From contig JBHGNT010000003.1 of the NCBI GenBank assembly GCA_043228905.1, positions 16,616,001-16,680,000 of the forward strand: 64,000 bases of DNA, given 5' to 3'. The notes beneath the pieces were generated by a model, which saw only the letters and a list, made by a program, of their open reading frames with translations, was not told where the DNA came from and did not search any database. Of this stretch, positions 20,154 to 30,781 are shown in pieces; positions within the stretch are counted from its first letter, which is position 1; every line of letters starts with the position of its first letter. Origin of the DNA: Azolla caroliniana. Its lineage: Eukaryota > Polypodiophyta. The position numbers and the translations under genes are program-made.

Positions 20154-21460
20154 TGTCACGGACACACCAACCCTAGACTACCACAAAGCACAAATGACGA
20201 GACTATGATTGATAAGGTTACGAACGTGGAACTAGACGTGATGAGGTTAGAAACTCGGGAAGTTGTGAGCGATGAGATGAGGAAGTTAAGACACTAGGAA
20301 CAATACAAGAGCATAAAGACCAATATGTAAATAAAGGAGAGAAGATGGGGCTAAATAAGAATACTAGATTGAGGTGTCAATGACTGACGTTGAATCCCTT
20401 GAAAGGGACTAAGGAGGTTACAAGTATTTATACTACGGGTTGAAGTATATGCATTAGAATATTCTTGAGAATATTCTAGAAACTCCTACAACTTGAAATA
20501 GATAATCTAGTAATAATATAGTAAGATATACATAATGATAGGGTGTTTAAGACAAAGGGTAATCTTAGACTATATGAAGGCCTGACCAAACTGGTTAGAT
20601 GGAGTTGTGACTCATAATATATTATATAGATCAAGGTATCTATGAATTAGAGAGAGAGAGAGAGACTCAAGAAATTAAGAAAAAAGATAGAGAAGATGAA
20701 AAAGAGATAAGATTGTTATGATATTCCAATATCAAGACAATACAAAGGAGATAAACTCCACATTCAACTAAGAAACCAAAGACCTTCTTACTACCAATCA
20801 CTCAAACCCACAATTAAAACCCTTCCTCTTCCACTAAGATATCTTTTCCTAATCCTCCTCCTCCTCTATTAGGATCCCCTCTTTCTCTATTAGGATCCCC
20901 TCCTTCCACTAAGACCTTCCTTCCTAATCCTACTCCTCTATTAAGATCCCATCTCTATTATATTTTTCTTCTTCTTCCTCGTTCACGCTATTTTTAGAAG
21001 CTTTTTATCTCCTATTTTTAGCTAAGACCCAGCGACCTTCTAATCGTCATATCTCCCTCATCAGAGCTCCAAATTTAATGATTTAAAAATCTATAGATAG
21101 CTGTCTTTACAAGCTTTCTAACCCATTTTTAAACATAATATTTTGGTGAAAAAGGAATGAGTTATGGCCATTCCTTTTTTACTGTTTTTTATGGTCCGCT
21201 TAAATTTCTCTTTTTACTTTTCTCTTGGTCTCTTACTTTTACTTTTGACTTCTTCCTAAGGTCTTGCTTCGTGTTCTTAGCCTCCAAATGTGAGTTATCC
21301 ATACTTTATGTCTTCTAATGTTCAATGGCCTAGATTCTAAAAACACTTTCACACATAACATGACTATGTATTTGGATGTGTTGGTAACAATATAACACTT
21401 TACTATATACAAGCGGTGAAGAGTTCAAATCTTGACATGATTGTTGTCATGTCCGTGACA
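20154..21460 (+). repeat. 3' LTR of N1, interrupted by a solo LTR
   Basis: It begins TGTCACGGAC and ends TGTCCGTGACA. Without the 823-bp insertion (solo LTR plus one target copy) it is about 484 bp. It is shorter than the 5' LTR mainly by a gap of about 40 bp around the 'TTCTAGAAC' region. Confidence 0.8.
20536..21353. repeat. Solo LTR inside the 3' LTR of N1
   Basis: An 818-bp block begins TGATAGGGTG and ends CTTTCACA. It is flanked by perfect CATAA repeats (20531-20535 and 21354-21358). The N1 sequence is continuous across the site when compared with the 5' LTR at about 18787. It has an (AG)n run near 20652 and TC-rich stretches, and no coding frame. The parent element is not otherwise present in the window. 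Confidence 0.8.
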
Positions 21461-23090
21461 CGAGCATGTTGGAGAAGTCCCTTTAAGTCACGTCGGATAA
21501 AAGGGAAAGTTGATGAATGTACTACATGTTCTGAAAATTACGAAGAACTTGGTGTCGGTCAGACATATAGTCAACTAGGGGATGCAAGTACGGTTCACGC
21601 ATCTCAGGTGCTTGAAGAGGGCCAGATCATCGTGCAAGGGGGCCGGGATGGGAGGATGTTTATCCTCAACACCAACGATGTAGGCACCGCTCTATTTGCA
21701 AAAGGACGAAACTTCGAGTCGGACATTCACCTATGGCATAAGCGGATGGGCCACGTCAATTATCAATAAGTTTAGGTCAAAACAAGTTGTGTTCGGACTG
21801 CCAAAGTTTAGTGGCCGGAAGGCCCGAACCTGTGAAGCCTGCCAACTCCGGAAGCAACACCGACTTCCATTCCCCACCGAAAGAAACTAAAGCAATAACA
21901 AGCTCAAATTGATACATTTAGATGTATGGGCAGTGAGACAAAATGTTAGTCTTTGCGGGAATCAGTATTTCGTCTCCTTTATCGACGACTTCTGTTGGCA
22001 CACATGCATCTATTGGATCGAGAAGAAGAGTGAAGTTTTCAATTGTTTCCGGAACTTAAAGAGATTAATTGAACGGGAAAAGGAAAGAAAGATCAAGTGC
22101 CGACAGTTGGATGGCAGAAAAGAGTATATTTCCGATCAATTCAATAGTTATTTGCAGCAGAAGGGAATTCAGAGAGAATTTAGTTGCCGATATACGCCGG
22201 AGAAAAACGGTGTTGCCAAGATAAAAAACTAGTCGATTGTGGAGGCGGCATAGGCGATGCTAGAAGAGAAGAGCATGCCCAAGTTCTACTAGGCCAAAGC
22301 GGTCCGGATGGCAGTGTACAGCCAAAACCGGATCAAGGATAAGGTGTTAGCACATGAGTTGTATTTCGGGTAGAAGCCAAACCTAAGGCACCTTAGGGAG
22401 TGCATGTACCGACTGAGAAGCGAAGAAAGCCGAAGTTGAAGAAGGGCATACTAGTCGGCTACTCAAATGAGAAAAATGGGTATAAGTGTTACAACCCCCG
22501 GACAAAGGAAGTCTGAGAGACCCAAGAAGTCGAATTCGACGAGTCGGCGTCCTAGTATTCTCTACTGACTCTGACTCCCGACCACTCGATTCTGTAAGAT
22601 GATGTGAGTGATCCCAACAAGATCCAAGCAGGACAAGAAGAAGAGTTGGGCACTCTACATGAGAGTCCGATCTCATTCTGGCTGAGCGGACCAAATGAGA
22701 GACTGAGTTGGAACGACCAGTCGAATGAAGAGCCAGCGAGTAGCGGAGACGTGGCCGTGGTCTCCCCATGCAGAGAACCAAAGAGATGGTTCATGTGCAA
22801 AGAGAACGACAAGAAGAAGATGTCGGAATACGACACCGATAGGGATGAGTCGGATCAGAGCGAATATGACTTCGGAAAGAATAAGGATGGACCTTCAGAG
22901 ATGAAGTCCGAGTGGGCCAAGAGGGCCTTAAAATCGGTGAACCAGAAGCTTCCCTGATTTACCCGCCAGAAGAACCTAGTTATGAGATGGCGCAAGAGTA
23001 CATGTCGCATCATTATGCATACATGATGAAAGTGGTGGAAGTGCGTGAGCTAGAGAGCTACGTAGAAGTGAGGAAAGATGTGAACTAGCA
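21461..23090 (+). pseudogene. Element B1 pre-integrase, integrase and linker
   Basis: Text resumes at 21466. GAG-pre-integrase appears near 21730 ('LWHKRMGHVNY'), then 'FSGRKARTCEACQLRKQHRLPF'. The integrase core follows from 21905: 'LIHLDVWAV', 'YFVSFIDDFCW', 'FNSYLQQKGIQREFS' and 'YTPEKNGVAK'. The first catalytic Asp is seen in HLDVW, the second is not clear (LDGRKEY where DNGGE-like text is expected), and the Glu region reads 'NGVAKIKN' where NG.AER is expected, so the triad is damaged. From about 22500 to 23090 the acidic linker before reverse transcriptase carries many Ser, Glu and Lys codons. Confidence 0.82.
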
Positions 23091-23097
23091 TGTCATT

Positions 23098-24560
23098 ATG
23101 GAGGAAGAAATGCGGGCACTCGATGCCAACGATACATGGGACCTGGTTGACCCTCCCCAACATTGCAAACCTATCGGCTACAAATGGGTGTACAAGGTAA
23201 AGTATAATGGTGACGGTTCAGTCAACCGGTACAATGCCGGGTTAGTGGCGAAAGGATATGCGCAGACCCACAAAATCGACTACGATGAGACCTTCGCTCC
23301 GGTAGCGAATATGACAACAGTTCGTGTGGTGCTAGAGGTTGCTGCGGCAAAGGGGTGACATCTTCATCAGATGGATGTGAAGAACATGTTTCTTCAAGGT
23401 GATCTTTAAGAGCAGGTCTACATGACTCAACCCCCCATATTTCAATCAGAGATGAACAAGTCGACAGTGTGCTGACTCAAGAAGTCACTTTATAGCCTGA
23501 AGCAAACTGCGCAAGCTTAGAATTCGAAAATCACACACCGGTTGTGTAAGCTAGGGTTTGCAGCCTCGAAGCCTGACTCTTCGTTGTTCATTCAGCAAGG
23601 TCCGGAAGGTCGGATATGTATCCTCTTGTATGTCGACGACCTAGTCATTGAAATCAACCGTGTGAAGTCCTAGTTGTCGGACGCATTCGAAATGAAGGAC
23701 CTCGGGGACCTTCATTATTTTCTTGGGATCGAAGTGATCCATACCTCCGACAACATATTGTTGTCTCAGAGACACTATGTATTGAATATGTTGTTCAAGT
23801 TTGGCATGACTGATTGCAGACCTATGTCCACACCCCTGGACCGGAACTTGAAGCTTCGTCCAAACTCCAGACCGGTTTGCAACAAGACATGGTTCCGAAA
23901 AATTGTCGAAAGCCTCATCTATCTTATTATCACTTGACCCGATATTAGCTATCCGGTCTGGATGATAAGTCAATTTATGTAGAAGTCAACCGTGGAGCAC
24001 CTTCAATGCGCGCACCAAATATTCAGGTATGTCAGCAGCACTAAGGATTGAGCACTATTATACCAACATGGTATAACTGAAAAGCTAGTCAGCTATACCG
24101 ATGCCGACTGGGTTGGTGACACGTCGGATTGTTGGTCCACCTCTAGTTATATGTTCTCTCTTGGGAGCGCGATTGTTGCGTGGAGCAACAAGAAGCAACC
24201 AATTGTGGCTCTGTTGAGCATTGAGGCTAAGTATCGGGGCGCTACCGTGACCACGTGTGAAACCATCTGGCTTCGGCGGTTGTTGCAAAACCTCGGACTC
24301 CGATCCCGATCTACTACGACAATATGAGTAGCATGCAGCTCGTCAAGAACCTCGTGTTTCATTCTCACACATAGAAGTGCATTATCACTTTGTCCGTGAG
24401 TGGGTCCTGAGCAGTGAAGTCGAACTCCGGTATGTTCGAACGGATCGGCAGGTTGCCGACATCTTCACCAAGCCACTTGGATTAGACAAGTTGCAACATT
24501 TTTCGGAGATTCTTGGGTTACAACATCTCGAGATGCCGCACTGGAGGGGGAGAACCTGAA
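23098..24560 (+). pseudogene. Element B1 reverse transcriptase and RNase H
   Basis: The frame shows 'MEEEMRALDANDTWDLVD', 'GYKWVYKVKYNGDGSVNRY', 'DETFAPVANMTTVRVVLEVAA', then after stops 'QMDVKNMFLQGDL', 'LLYVDDLVIE' near 23625 (catalytic YVDD intact), 'FEMKDLGDLHYFLGIEV', 'YTDADWVGD' and 'WSNKKQPIVAL' of RNase H, and 'IFTKPLGLDKLQHF' at the end. At least eight in-frame stops break it (near 23356, 23409, 23473, 23518, 23670, 23936, 23980 and 24048). Each is one transition from the residue expected in relatives. Downstream, a Lys/Glu-rich tail leads to the G2 insertion at 24729. Confidence 0.88.
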
Positions 24561-24728
24561 CAGGAAAGGGAAAAACAGGCGAATGCACCGGAAAATCAGC
24601 CGGACAACAGGAGAAGATTGAAACAGGGGGACGCAAGAAGAAAAAGGGAGCCAAGTCGACTGAAGAAGTTGGTACATCCGAACAAGTCGGAAGAAGCGGC
24701 AATGGCGGCAGAGTCAAGAAGGACATAG

Positions 24729-25177
24729 TGTTGTCCGCCGGAATAGTAACCGATGGACAAGAGCGCAGGAATACGAAATAGTATAATATTGTAACGCATG
24801 TAACGGTTCACGCGGGAAGCGTGAACGACTAAAAGACCCTGCGTATATAAAGGGCAGAAAACCTCTGATAGAGGGAGCGTGTAATTTTGAATGTAAGAGG
24901 CATATCGTAATAGAGTTCTATCTTCTCTAAGATTTGTGTGTAGCTACGACTAATCTACTGTGTGTCTGTAACACCTGAGAGCGTAGGAGTAAGTAACGGT
25001 GTGTGTGTTAGCCCACTGTCAAAAGAGCTCAGTTGTAGCCATCTCCCTTATACGCTGCTAGGTTATGGGGAATATCCCACTAAGTATTACGCACAGACGC
25101 TACCATTCGTGGTCACACAGTCACTTGGAGGTCTAGGTCGAAGGATTGACCGTAGACCGTGTTCCTAGTCGGTAACA
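24729..25177 (+). repeat. 5' LTR of G2
   Basis: TG...CA ends. A TATA-like 'GCGTATATAAAGGG' is at about 24841-24854. A stretch that reads TAACGGTTCACGCGGGAAGC forms a partial palindrome upstream of it. No standard plant primer-binding site could be named in the bases after 25177. Confidence 0.88.
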
Positions 25178-25402
25178 CTTTTGACACGCTTGGTGATTTG
25201 TGTCTTCTCATAGACGAACAACGACGAATGGATGTTTAGCCGCAGACGCCCGAGAGAACCAACACGACCAGACAAGCCAATCACAAGGTCCATCACATGC
25301 CAGGTAGAGGAACGTGCACGGTAGAAGCCTTGCCTCAGCGACCTCAACACTACCTATCGTGATCATAAAGGTGATTTCCTGCTCTCCAAATACCTCGACG
25401 AT

Positions 25403-26257
25403 ATGCGGGGAGCACGCTCACCACAACAACACTGTGGTCTTTCCCGTCCCGCCATAGCCCCCAACATGGCCTTTACCTATCCCCGCTTTAACGGCGAAAC
25501 CGACGCCGCAACTCACATTCGCCTGTTCCTCAATGTCTGGAATGCAAACCACATGGCGCAAAGCCTTTCTGAGGCGGTAGCGAACCAGTCCAAAATGATG
25601 GAGTTCGGGTTAACATTGGATGGGCGAGCGACGTTTTGGCATTCACAGATGGATCTGCTAGCAATTACGACCTTCGACCAACTGGAGTCCGCCTTTTTGC
25701 GGTTCTTCCATCGAAGGGTTCCACAACGCGAAATCCTCGGACAGTTCTACACAATTAAGCAGCTGCCGACTGAGACGATCGTAGACTTCAACTTACGTTT
25801 CCAAAATTTACAGCCGAAACTAGAACGGGGCCCCACGGAGGGCGAGGCTCGGGAGACATTTCTGGCGGCATTATGCCGACCCATACGGACAACGCTCAAC
25901 AACAATAGCGTGAAAGGGGAGATAGCAGATATGGTCATTGAATGAGCATTACAGCTTGAGCTGGACAATGAAGAGGAAAGGTTTTCTATGTCCTCATTAC
26001 GACAAGCATTACCTTAGGACGAGGAACAACATTTTCGTCAAGCAATCCAATGCACGATTTGCTTGAACTTGGGGCATTCCGCAGTGGAGTGCAACATGCG
26101 AATCCACTGCCCAATCTGTCACTCGAAGGCTCACACAATCAAACAATGTGAATACAATATGCTGAACAGAGCCGCTTCCACAATACGCAGCATGGACACA
26201 CAACGTTGTTGTGACAATTTTCGGCTACGGTGTGAAACTGAGTGAGACGAATAAACG
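25403..26257 (+). pseudogene. G2 gag, first part
   Basis: From the ATG at 25403, 180 codons are open: 'PNMAFTYPRFNGETDAATHI', then the Retrotrans_gag core 'ATFWHSQMDLLAITTFDQLE', 'FLRFFHRRVPQREILGQFY', 'ETIVDFNLRFQNLQPKLE' and 'FLAALCRPIRTTL'. After a TGA at 25943 and a TAG near 26015 the frame continues through two tandem zinc knuckles, CTICLNLGHSAVEC and CPICHSKAHTIKQC (26050-26150). Gag would form the virus-like particle and package the RNA. Sequence homologous to gag resumes beyond G1 at 29402, but the two pieces may not be exactly contiguous. Confidence 0.82.
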
Positions 26258-26819
26258 TGCGCTTAGCAAATAAGCCTAAGGCCTAGTGGCACTTGAGTTC
26301 ATACAAAGGGGTGCAAGCAAGGTTTGAACCTTGCACCTCTAAAATACAAAATGTTTCCCTTATCACTAGGGCAATTATCATATAGTGTAAATTTTATGTA
26401 TTTCCTTTTCATATATGAATTATAGATGAAACAACCATAGAAAACCATGTGCGCAAAACCATGGTTCTAAACCCATGGATTGTGCATGTCATAAGCAAAA
26501 ATGTGTCCCCAAAACCATGGTTCTAAACCCATGGTTTTGTGCATGAAGAGAGCTATAAAAACCCTAGTGGAGCTTGTGTAAAGGGGGGCTCAATATGTGA
26601 TATCACCAACACCACTATCATCAATATAATTATATTTGTCTTTATCTTCTTCATATTTTTCTACTTCTCAAGTGTACAATCTTTCTTCTTCTCAAGTGAA
26701 CAAATTTCATCTAATCTTACATTGATCGTCATCTCTTCGATAATTCTGTGAACATCCTCCCCAGTCCAAGACCCCAGTGGTCGCTCGAGTAGCACACACA
26801 CGCGCAAATCTTCGCTACA
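26258..26819 (+). repeat. 5' LTR of G1
   Basis: It starts TGCGCTTAGC and ends TTCGCTACA. Near the start is 'GCAAGGTTTGAACCTTGC', a perfect palindrome shared by both LTRs. The motif CCATGGTTCTAAACCCATGG (26518-26537) also occurs upstream in variant form. 'CTATAAAAACCC' near 26551 is a good TATA box. Confidence 0.85.
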
Positions 26820-26823
26820 TCAT

Positions 26824-27485
26824 TTGGTGAACCCGACGTGAAGAGCATTAGGGGAGGACGAAGATGGATGGCGAATATCTCATGGAGGCAATGTCAAAGA
26901 CGAAATGAAGCCCAACAAGCCGTCAAGAGGGTAGTCGAGCGAGTGAGCTATTTCAACGGCGCCGAAGTCCAAAGTTTTCTAAAAGTCTACAATGCGGAGA
27001 TGGATTCAAGAGGTGTGGACGAAGCTATGAGGCTGGAGTACTTTTGTCGGGTGGTGTCTCAACTGATCTTCAAAGATGTTAAAGAGCTTCTAGAAGCTCA
27101 TGATTCATGGGCGACTTTCGAGAAGGCTCTATTGGAGGAATATGGCTATGAGAGACTGAAGGGACGAGATCGACGCAACTTTGACCAATGGGTGACATCG
27201 GCGAAGACCCACCAAGGCGTGACACAAGCATTCGTAGACTTCGAGCATCGTTTTTCTCAACTCTCGGAGTGGGATCAAAGATCGGTGGGGGTCGATAAGG
27301 TCCTTATGTTCGTGAAGTCAATCGATCGAATGGAAAGGATGGCCATCGGCCTCAAACTCGAAGAAGATGACGGTGCAAATGGCCTCATCGAGGATTGGAG
27401 CAAAGTGGAAAGTGTATGCCGACTACACGATAAGGGGCGAGCGAGAATATCGACGACAACAAGATGGCCCATGAGGGACGATTGA
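26824..27485 (+). pseudogene. G1 Gag-like frame
   Basis: An open frame of about 215 codons begins just after the primer-site-like sequence; no ATG is at its very start, and a methionine is available near 26865. The text includes 'VERVSYFNGAEVQSFLKVYNAEM', 'MRLEYFCRVVSQLIFKDVKELL', 'WATFEKALLEEYGYE' and 'GVTQAFVDFEHRFSQLSEWD', a capsid-like helical protein. The first part is related to the frame at 47704-47994 in G3. It has no zinc knuckle. The frame is free of stops and longer than most Gag remnants here, so it may be recent. Confidence 0.65.
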
Positions 27486-27524
27486 AGAGGGACGAGATGC
27501 AGCAACACGCCACCAACAAAAGAA

Positions 27525-28367
27525 ATGAAGCTTAAAAGGGAGACAAAACTGAGGCGAATGGTGATCGAGGAAGAAGAGACCTCCCAACAAATGCGGGTGA
27601 ATGAAGTGGCCGATACAAAGGCTCAGGTTCGGTATGATGGTACCAAGAGAGAAGGTGCGAAACAAGTCACCTTCTTGTCTTACAAAGAAACAACGGCCAA
27701 GGAGGAGGCCGATGACTCGAGGACGGCAAACGCCACTTCGAGGGAGGATAAATGTTTCGGAACACGCATTGTGTACAAAACATCGGGTGATGAAGGTGCA
27801 AGCATGAGAAAAGCTTGCATGATCGAGGGAGATAAAGTGTTTGAGTCCGACGTGATTGAGGAGGTAGCCATGACAAACGACATCGAGTCGGAGGTGGCTA
27901 TGGGCGAGTCGATGGTGGATAGCCATGTCGAGACTTTCTCCACACTTGTTCTAGAGACTTCGGCGGTTGCGCCCGTGTGCCAATGTGAGACCAGAGAGAC
28001 AGAAGGCGGTGACGGGAAGACGAAGGCCCAACACAAGGAGGAAGAAGATCGAGGACGAAAGGATATCCCCACACCTATTCTTGAGACTTCGGCGGTTGTG
28101 CACGTGTGCCAACGTGAGATCGGAGAGACGGAATGTGTCGACGAAAAAACGGAGGACCGGAAGGGCGATGAGGAAGACAAGGTAAATGTGCATGAACGAA
28201 GGGATTCCTTCACACCGGTTCCGGAGACTTCAGCAGTTGATACCGTGTGTCGACATAAGACCGAAGATAAAGGAGGTGGCAGAGAGGAGACAATATGGCT
28301 CGAGGCGAGCATACACGGAGGGAAGGATGTGGCCGACGAGGAGGCCAAGGATGAAGCCACGGGTTGA
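27525..28367 (+). CDS. G1 second frame with three internal repeats
   Basis: A 280-codon open frame encodes a hydrophilic, Glu/Asp/Lys-rich protein. Three copies of a repeat of about 42-45 residues lie in the second half, each containing 'ETSAV..VC', then 'ET(E)' and an acidic stretch with 'KT'. They begin near residues 145, 187 and 230. I see no protease, zinc-finger or membrane signature. It follows the Gag-like frame by about 40 bp in the same frame phase, so the two could have been one polyprotein broken by a stop. The function is unknown. The strong opposite-strand frame at 27680-28420 is a shadow. Confidence 0.5.
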   Translation: MKLKRETKLRRMVIEEEETSQQMRVNEVADTKAQVRYDGTKREGAKQVTFLSYKETTAKEEADDSRTANATSREDKCFGTRIVYKTSGDEGASMRKACMIEGDKVFESDVIEEVAMTNDIESEVAMGESMVDSHVETFSTLVLETSAVAPVCQCETRETEGGDGKTKAQHKEEEDRGRKDIPTPILETSAVVHVCQREIGETECVDEKTEDRKGDEEDKVNVHERRDSFTPVPETSAVDTVCRHKTEDKGGGREETIWLEASIHGGKDVADEEAKDEATG

Positions 28368-28839
28368 GTTCGATGGAGAGGCGGCATGCGGGAAGGAAGG
28401 AAGAGTTGAGAACCAGTCAAACCGGAAGATGATCCGGCCAGGATTCTAGCCCGAACGAAGGAAGATCCACATGGGAGCCGATCGACTGGGGCCGACCCAG
28501 CTGAAACCTGATTCGGCGGATATCAATTGGACAATCGCGATCCAAAAGGGGGCCGACCCGGCCGGAATTAATCAGTCGAGCCCGACTCGGCGAAATGCGA
28601 ATGTAGACGAAGGCCAACCGAGCCGAGAAGCGATCGGCGGAGACCGATCCGGACAAGGGCAAACCCGGACTAATCGGAGATCGACACGAACGATCCAGAA
28701 CACCCATTTGAAGACGGTGAGTGCGAGGAGTGGCCAGGAGTCCAATCGAAGGACACACGCGGTGGACGAAGGAAGAGCGGTCGGATCGACGACATTGTTC
28801 GGTAGAGATGAATAAACCAAGGATGTGCAACATTGCACA

Positions 28840-29401
28840 TGCACGTAGCAAATAAGCCTAAGGCCTAGTGGCACTTGAGTTCATACAGAAGGGTGCAAGC
28901 AAGGTTTGAACCTTGCACCTCTAAAATACAAGATGTTTGCCTTACCACTAGGGCAATTATCATATAGTGTAGATTTTATGTATTTCCTTTTCATATACGA
29001 ATTATAAATGAAACAACCATAGAAAACCATGTGCACAAAACCATGGTTCTAAACCCATGGATTGTGCATGTCATAAGCAAAAATGTGTCCCCAAAACCAT
29101 GGTTCTAAACCCATGGTTTTATGCATGAAGAGAGCTATAAAAACCCTAGTGGAGCTTGTGTAAAGGGGGGCTCAATATGTGATATCACCAACACCACTAT
29201 CATCAATATAATTATATTTGTCTTTATCTTCTTCATATTTTTCTACTTCTCAAGTGTACAATCTTTCTTCTTCTCAAGTGAACAAATTTCATCTAATCTT
29301 ACATTGATCGTCATCTCTTCGATAATTCTGCGAACATCCTCCCCATTCCAAGACCTCGGTGGTCGCTCGAGTAGCACACACACACGTAAGTCTTCGCGAC
29401 A
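28840..29401 (+). repeat. 3' LTR of G1
   Basis: It starts TGCACGTAGC and ends TTCGCGACA. It differs from the 5' LTR at roughly twenty positions by eye, nearly all transitions. A 307-codon frame (29121-30044) starts within it and runs into G2 gag; that fusion is accidental. Confidence 0.85.
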
Positions 29402-30259
29402 GCGTCCCCCACACCGTACTGAACAAAGGAGGCAAGAAGACCGACCACGGTATATGGATCGCAACCCACGTGACGACCGACACTACCGGAATCGTTGGAA
29501 TCACAACGATTCTGAGGAAGACGAGCCAGAGGATGAGGACTACCGTGATCCCCCTCGATATGCTAAAGGGGGCCAACGCTATGAAAATCACCGACCGACA
29601 AACAAATGTGGCGGCTTCAATGGATCTTGTGGAAAACAACGACAATATTGGGACCACCGGCGACATGAAGAAAGTTTGGACGATGAGCGGCACAACAACC
29701 ACCGCGTATGCTCTGACAAACGAGGCCGGACCGTGAGGAGTAGGTTGCACCGAGGGATCGGCACACACCACCAGGAGCCGAGAAGGGCGAATCGAGCATC
29801 CATTGTTTTGTTTGTCAGCAACCCGGACATTATGCCACGCAATGCACAGTACGCAAGGGCAAGGGGCCCGCCGTCAATACAATTACGGCGGAAGTGCAGC
29901 AAGTCACGACACGCCAGAAAACAAAAATGGTTGATTGGTCTGCGCAAGATGAGATACGACGACAAGCCCAGGCATGGGTTGAAAAAGCAAATGCGACAAA
30001 TACAGAATGCATGCGGAAGGAGTCCACGAACACAATGGAGCTAGTGGAGGACGAAGGACCGGCCCCGGACCCCATTTGTCAAGCACTGGCGGGCTGCGAG
30101 ATAACGTTAACCATGGAGAAGCTGCTGCAATTAGTCCCATGCTTCCGCCAGACCATGGAAGAATGGGTGACGGGCATACCCGGGGTGAGTGTCGCTATGA
30201 ATCTCACGGACATTAGTGACGGACCATTTGTAGTGGATCACCACAACCCAGTGTCGCGT
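29402..30259 (+). pseudogene. G2 gag, C-terminal part
   Basis: After G1 the text is Arg/Asp/His-rich ('DRNPRDDRHYRNRWNHND'), then a frame change, then a zinc knuckle of the form CFVCQQPGHYATQC near 29803-29844. It is followed by 'VTTRQKTKMVDWSAQDEIRRQ', 'WVEKANATNTE' and 'LTMEKLLQLVPCFRQTMEEW' leading towards the protease. The minus-strand fragment at 1728-2238 is a relative. The frame is cut at about 30259 by a probable solo LTR. Confidence 0.75.
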
Positions 30260-30781
30260 TGTTACGCGCGTGCGTGTAGAAAGAGGCGGGACCACGGGGG
30301 TCTTGGACCAAGGAGAGAGAGATGGAGAGAGAGAGGGAGAGAGGGAGAGATACACAGAGAAGAGTTAAGAGCAAGAAACAAGAATCCAATTACTAAAATC
30401 AATAGCTTACAACCGGCAACCCGGTAATGGGCCCGACACGGGGTCCCACTCACGCACACAGACGACTGCCACACAACTCCAGGAACCAAAAGGGGGAGAG
30501 CCTCTGCTTGAAGCACACGGGCTATCAACAAAGCAGAGGCAGCGAACTCCCGACACCCACAGAGACCGACGACCGGAGGGGAAGAGAGAGCTCGGCACTT
30601 CGTTCTGCAGCAACACTTCGTCTTCCTTAATGCGCGATATCTTCCCCTTTCTTCTCTCCCTCCTTAAATAGTTTGCCAAAAGGGCCCCCTTTCTCCCTAG
30701 TCAAATCACTTTATTCCCTGTCCCTTTCGATGGAGATACGCACAATCCCCCCTAATAAATGTATACTACCTAGTGTTTACA
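30260..30781 (-). repeat. Probable solo LTR in G2
   Basis: A block beginning TGTTACGCGCG and ending GTGTTTACA interrupts the gag-protease text of G2. It contains a (GA)n tract (about 30313-30350), GC-rich sequence and, read on the minus strand, a TATA-like 'CTATTTAAGGAGGG'. Flanking bases do not give a clean 5-bp repeat, so the exact ends are uncertain by a few bases. Confidence 0.5.

Larger units (their letters stand above)
18370..21460 (+). mobile_element. Non-autonomous LTR element N1 nested in B1
   Basis: Two related end blocks (18370-18891 and 20154-21460) have TG...CA-type ends: the better preserved copy begins TGTCACGGACAC and ends TCCGTGACA. The element is flanked by perfect CGAGC repeats (18365-18369 and 21461-21465) and splits the protease/pre-integrase of B1. 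The 1.26-kb internal region has no gag, protease, integrase or reverse transcriptase. It has a minisatellite and a charged repeat coding-like block. No standard primer-binding site was seen. This fits a large non-autonomous LTR derivative that depends on another element for movement. Confidence 0.78.
26258..29401 (+). mobile_element. Gag-only LTR element G1 nested in G2
   Basis: Two 562-bp LTRs (26258-26819 and 28840-29401) align without visible length change. Between them lie only 2.0 kb, holding a Gag-like frame and a repeat-rich frame with no protease, reverse transcriptase, RNase H or integrase. A primer-site-like TGGTGAACCCGACGTG follows the 5' LTR, and a related site is used by G3 at 47683. 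The pentamers outside (AAACG and GCGTC) do not match, so either the target duplication has been lost or the copy arose by recombination. Confidence 0.82.

Noticed and set aside
27680-28420. 246-codon minus-strand frame in G1
   Set aside because: It lies opposite the plus-strand acidic repeat frame and reads as a Ser/Thr/Val-rich shadow of it. The LTR orientation and the preceding Gag-like frame support the plus strand.
29121-29401. Fusion frame of G1 3' LTR with G2 gag as a new protein
   Set aside because: The 5' half is LTR sequence identical in kind to 26539-26751, and the junction is an insertion edge. Accidental readthrough.
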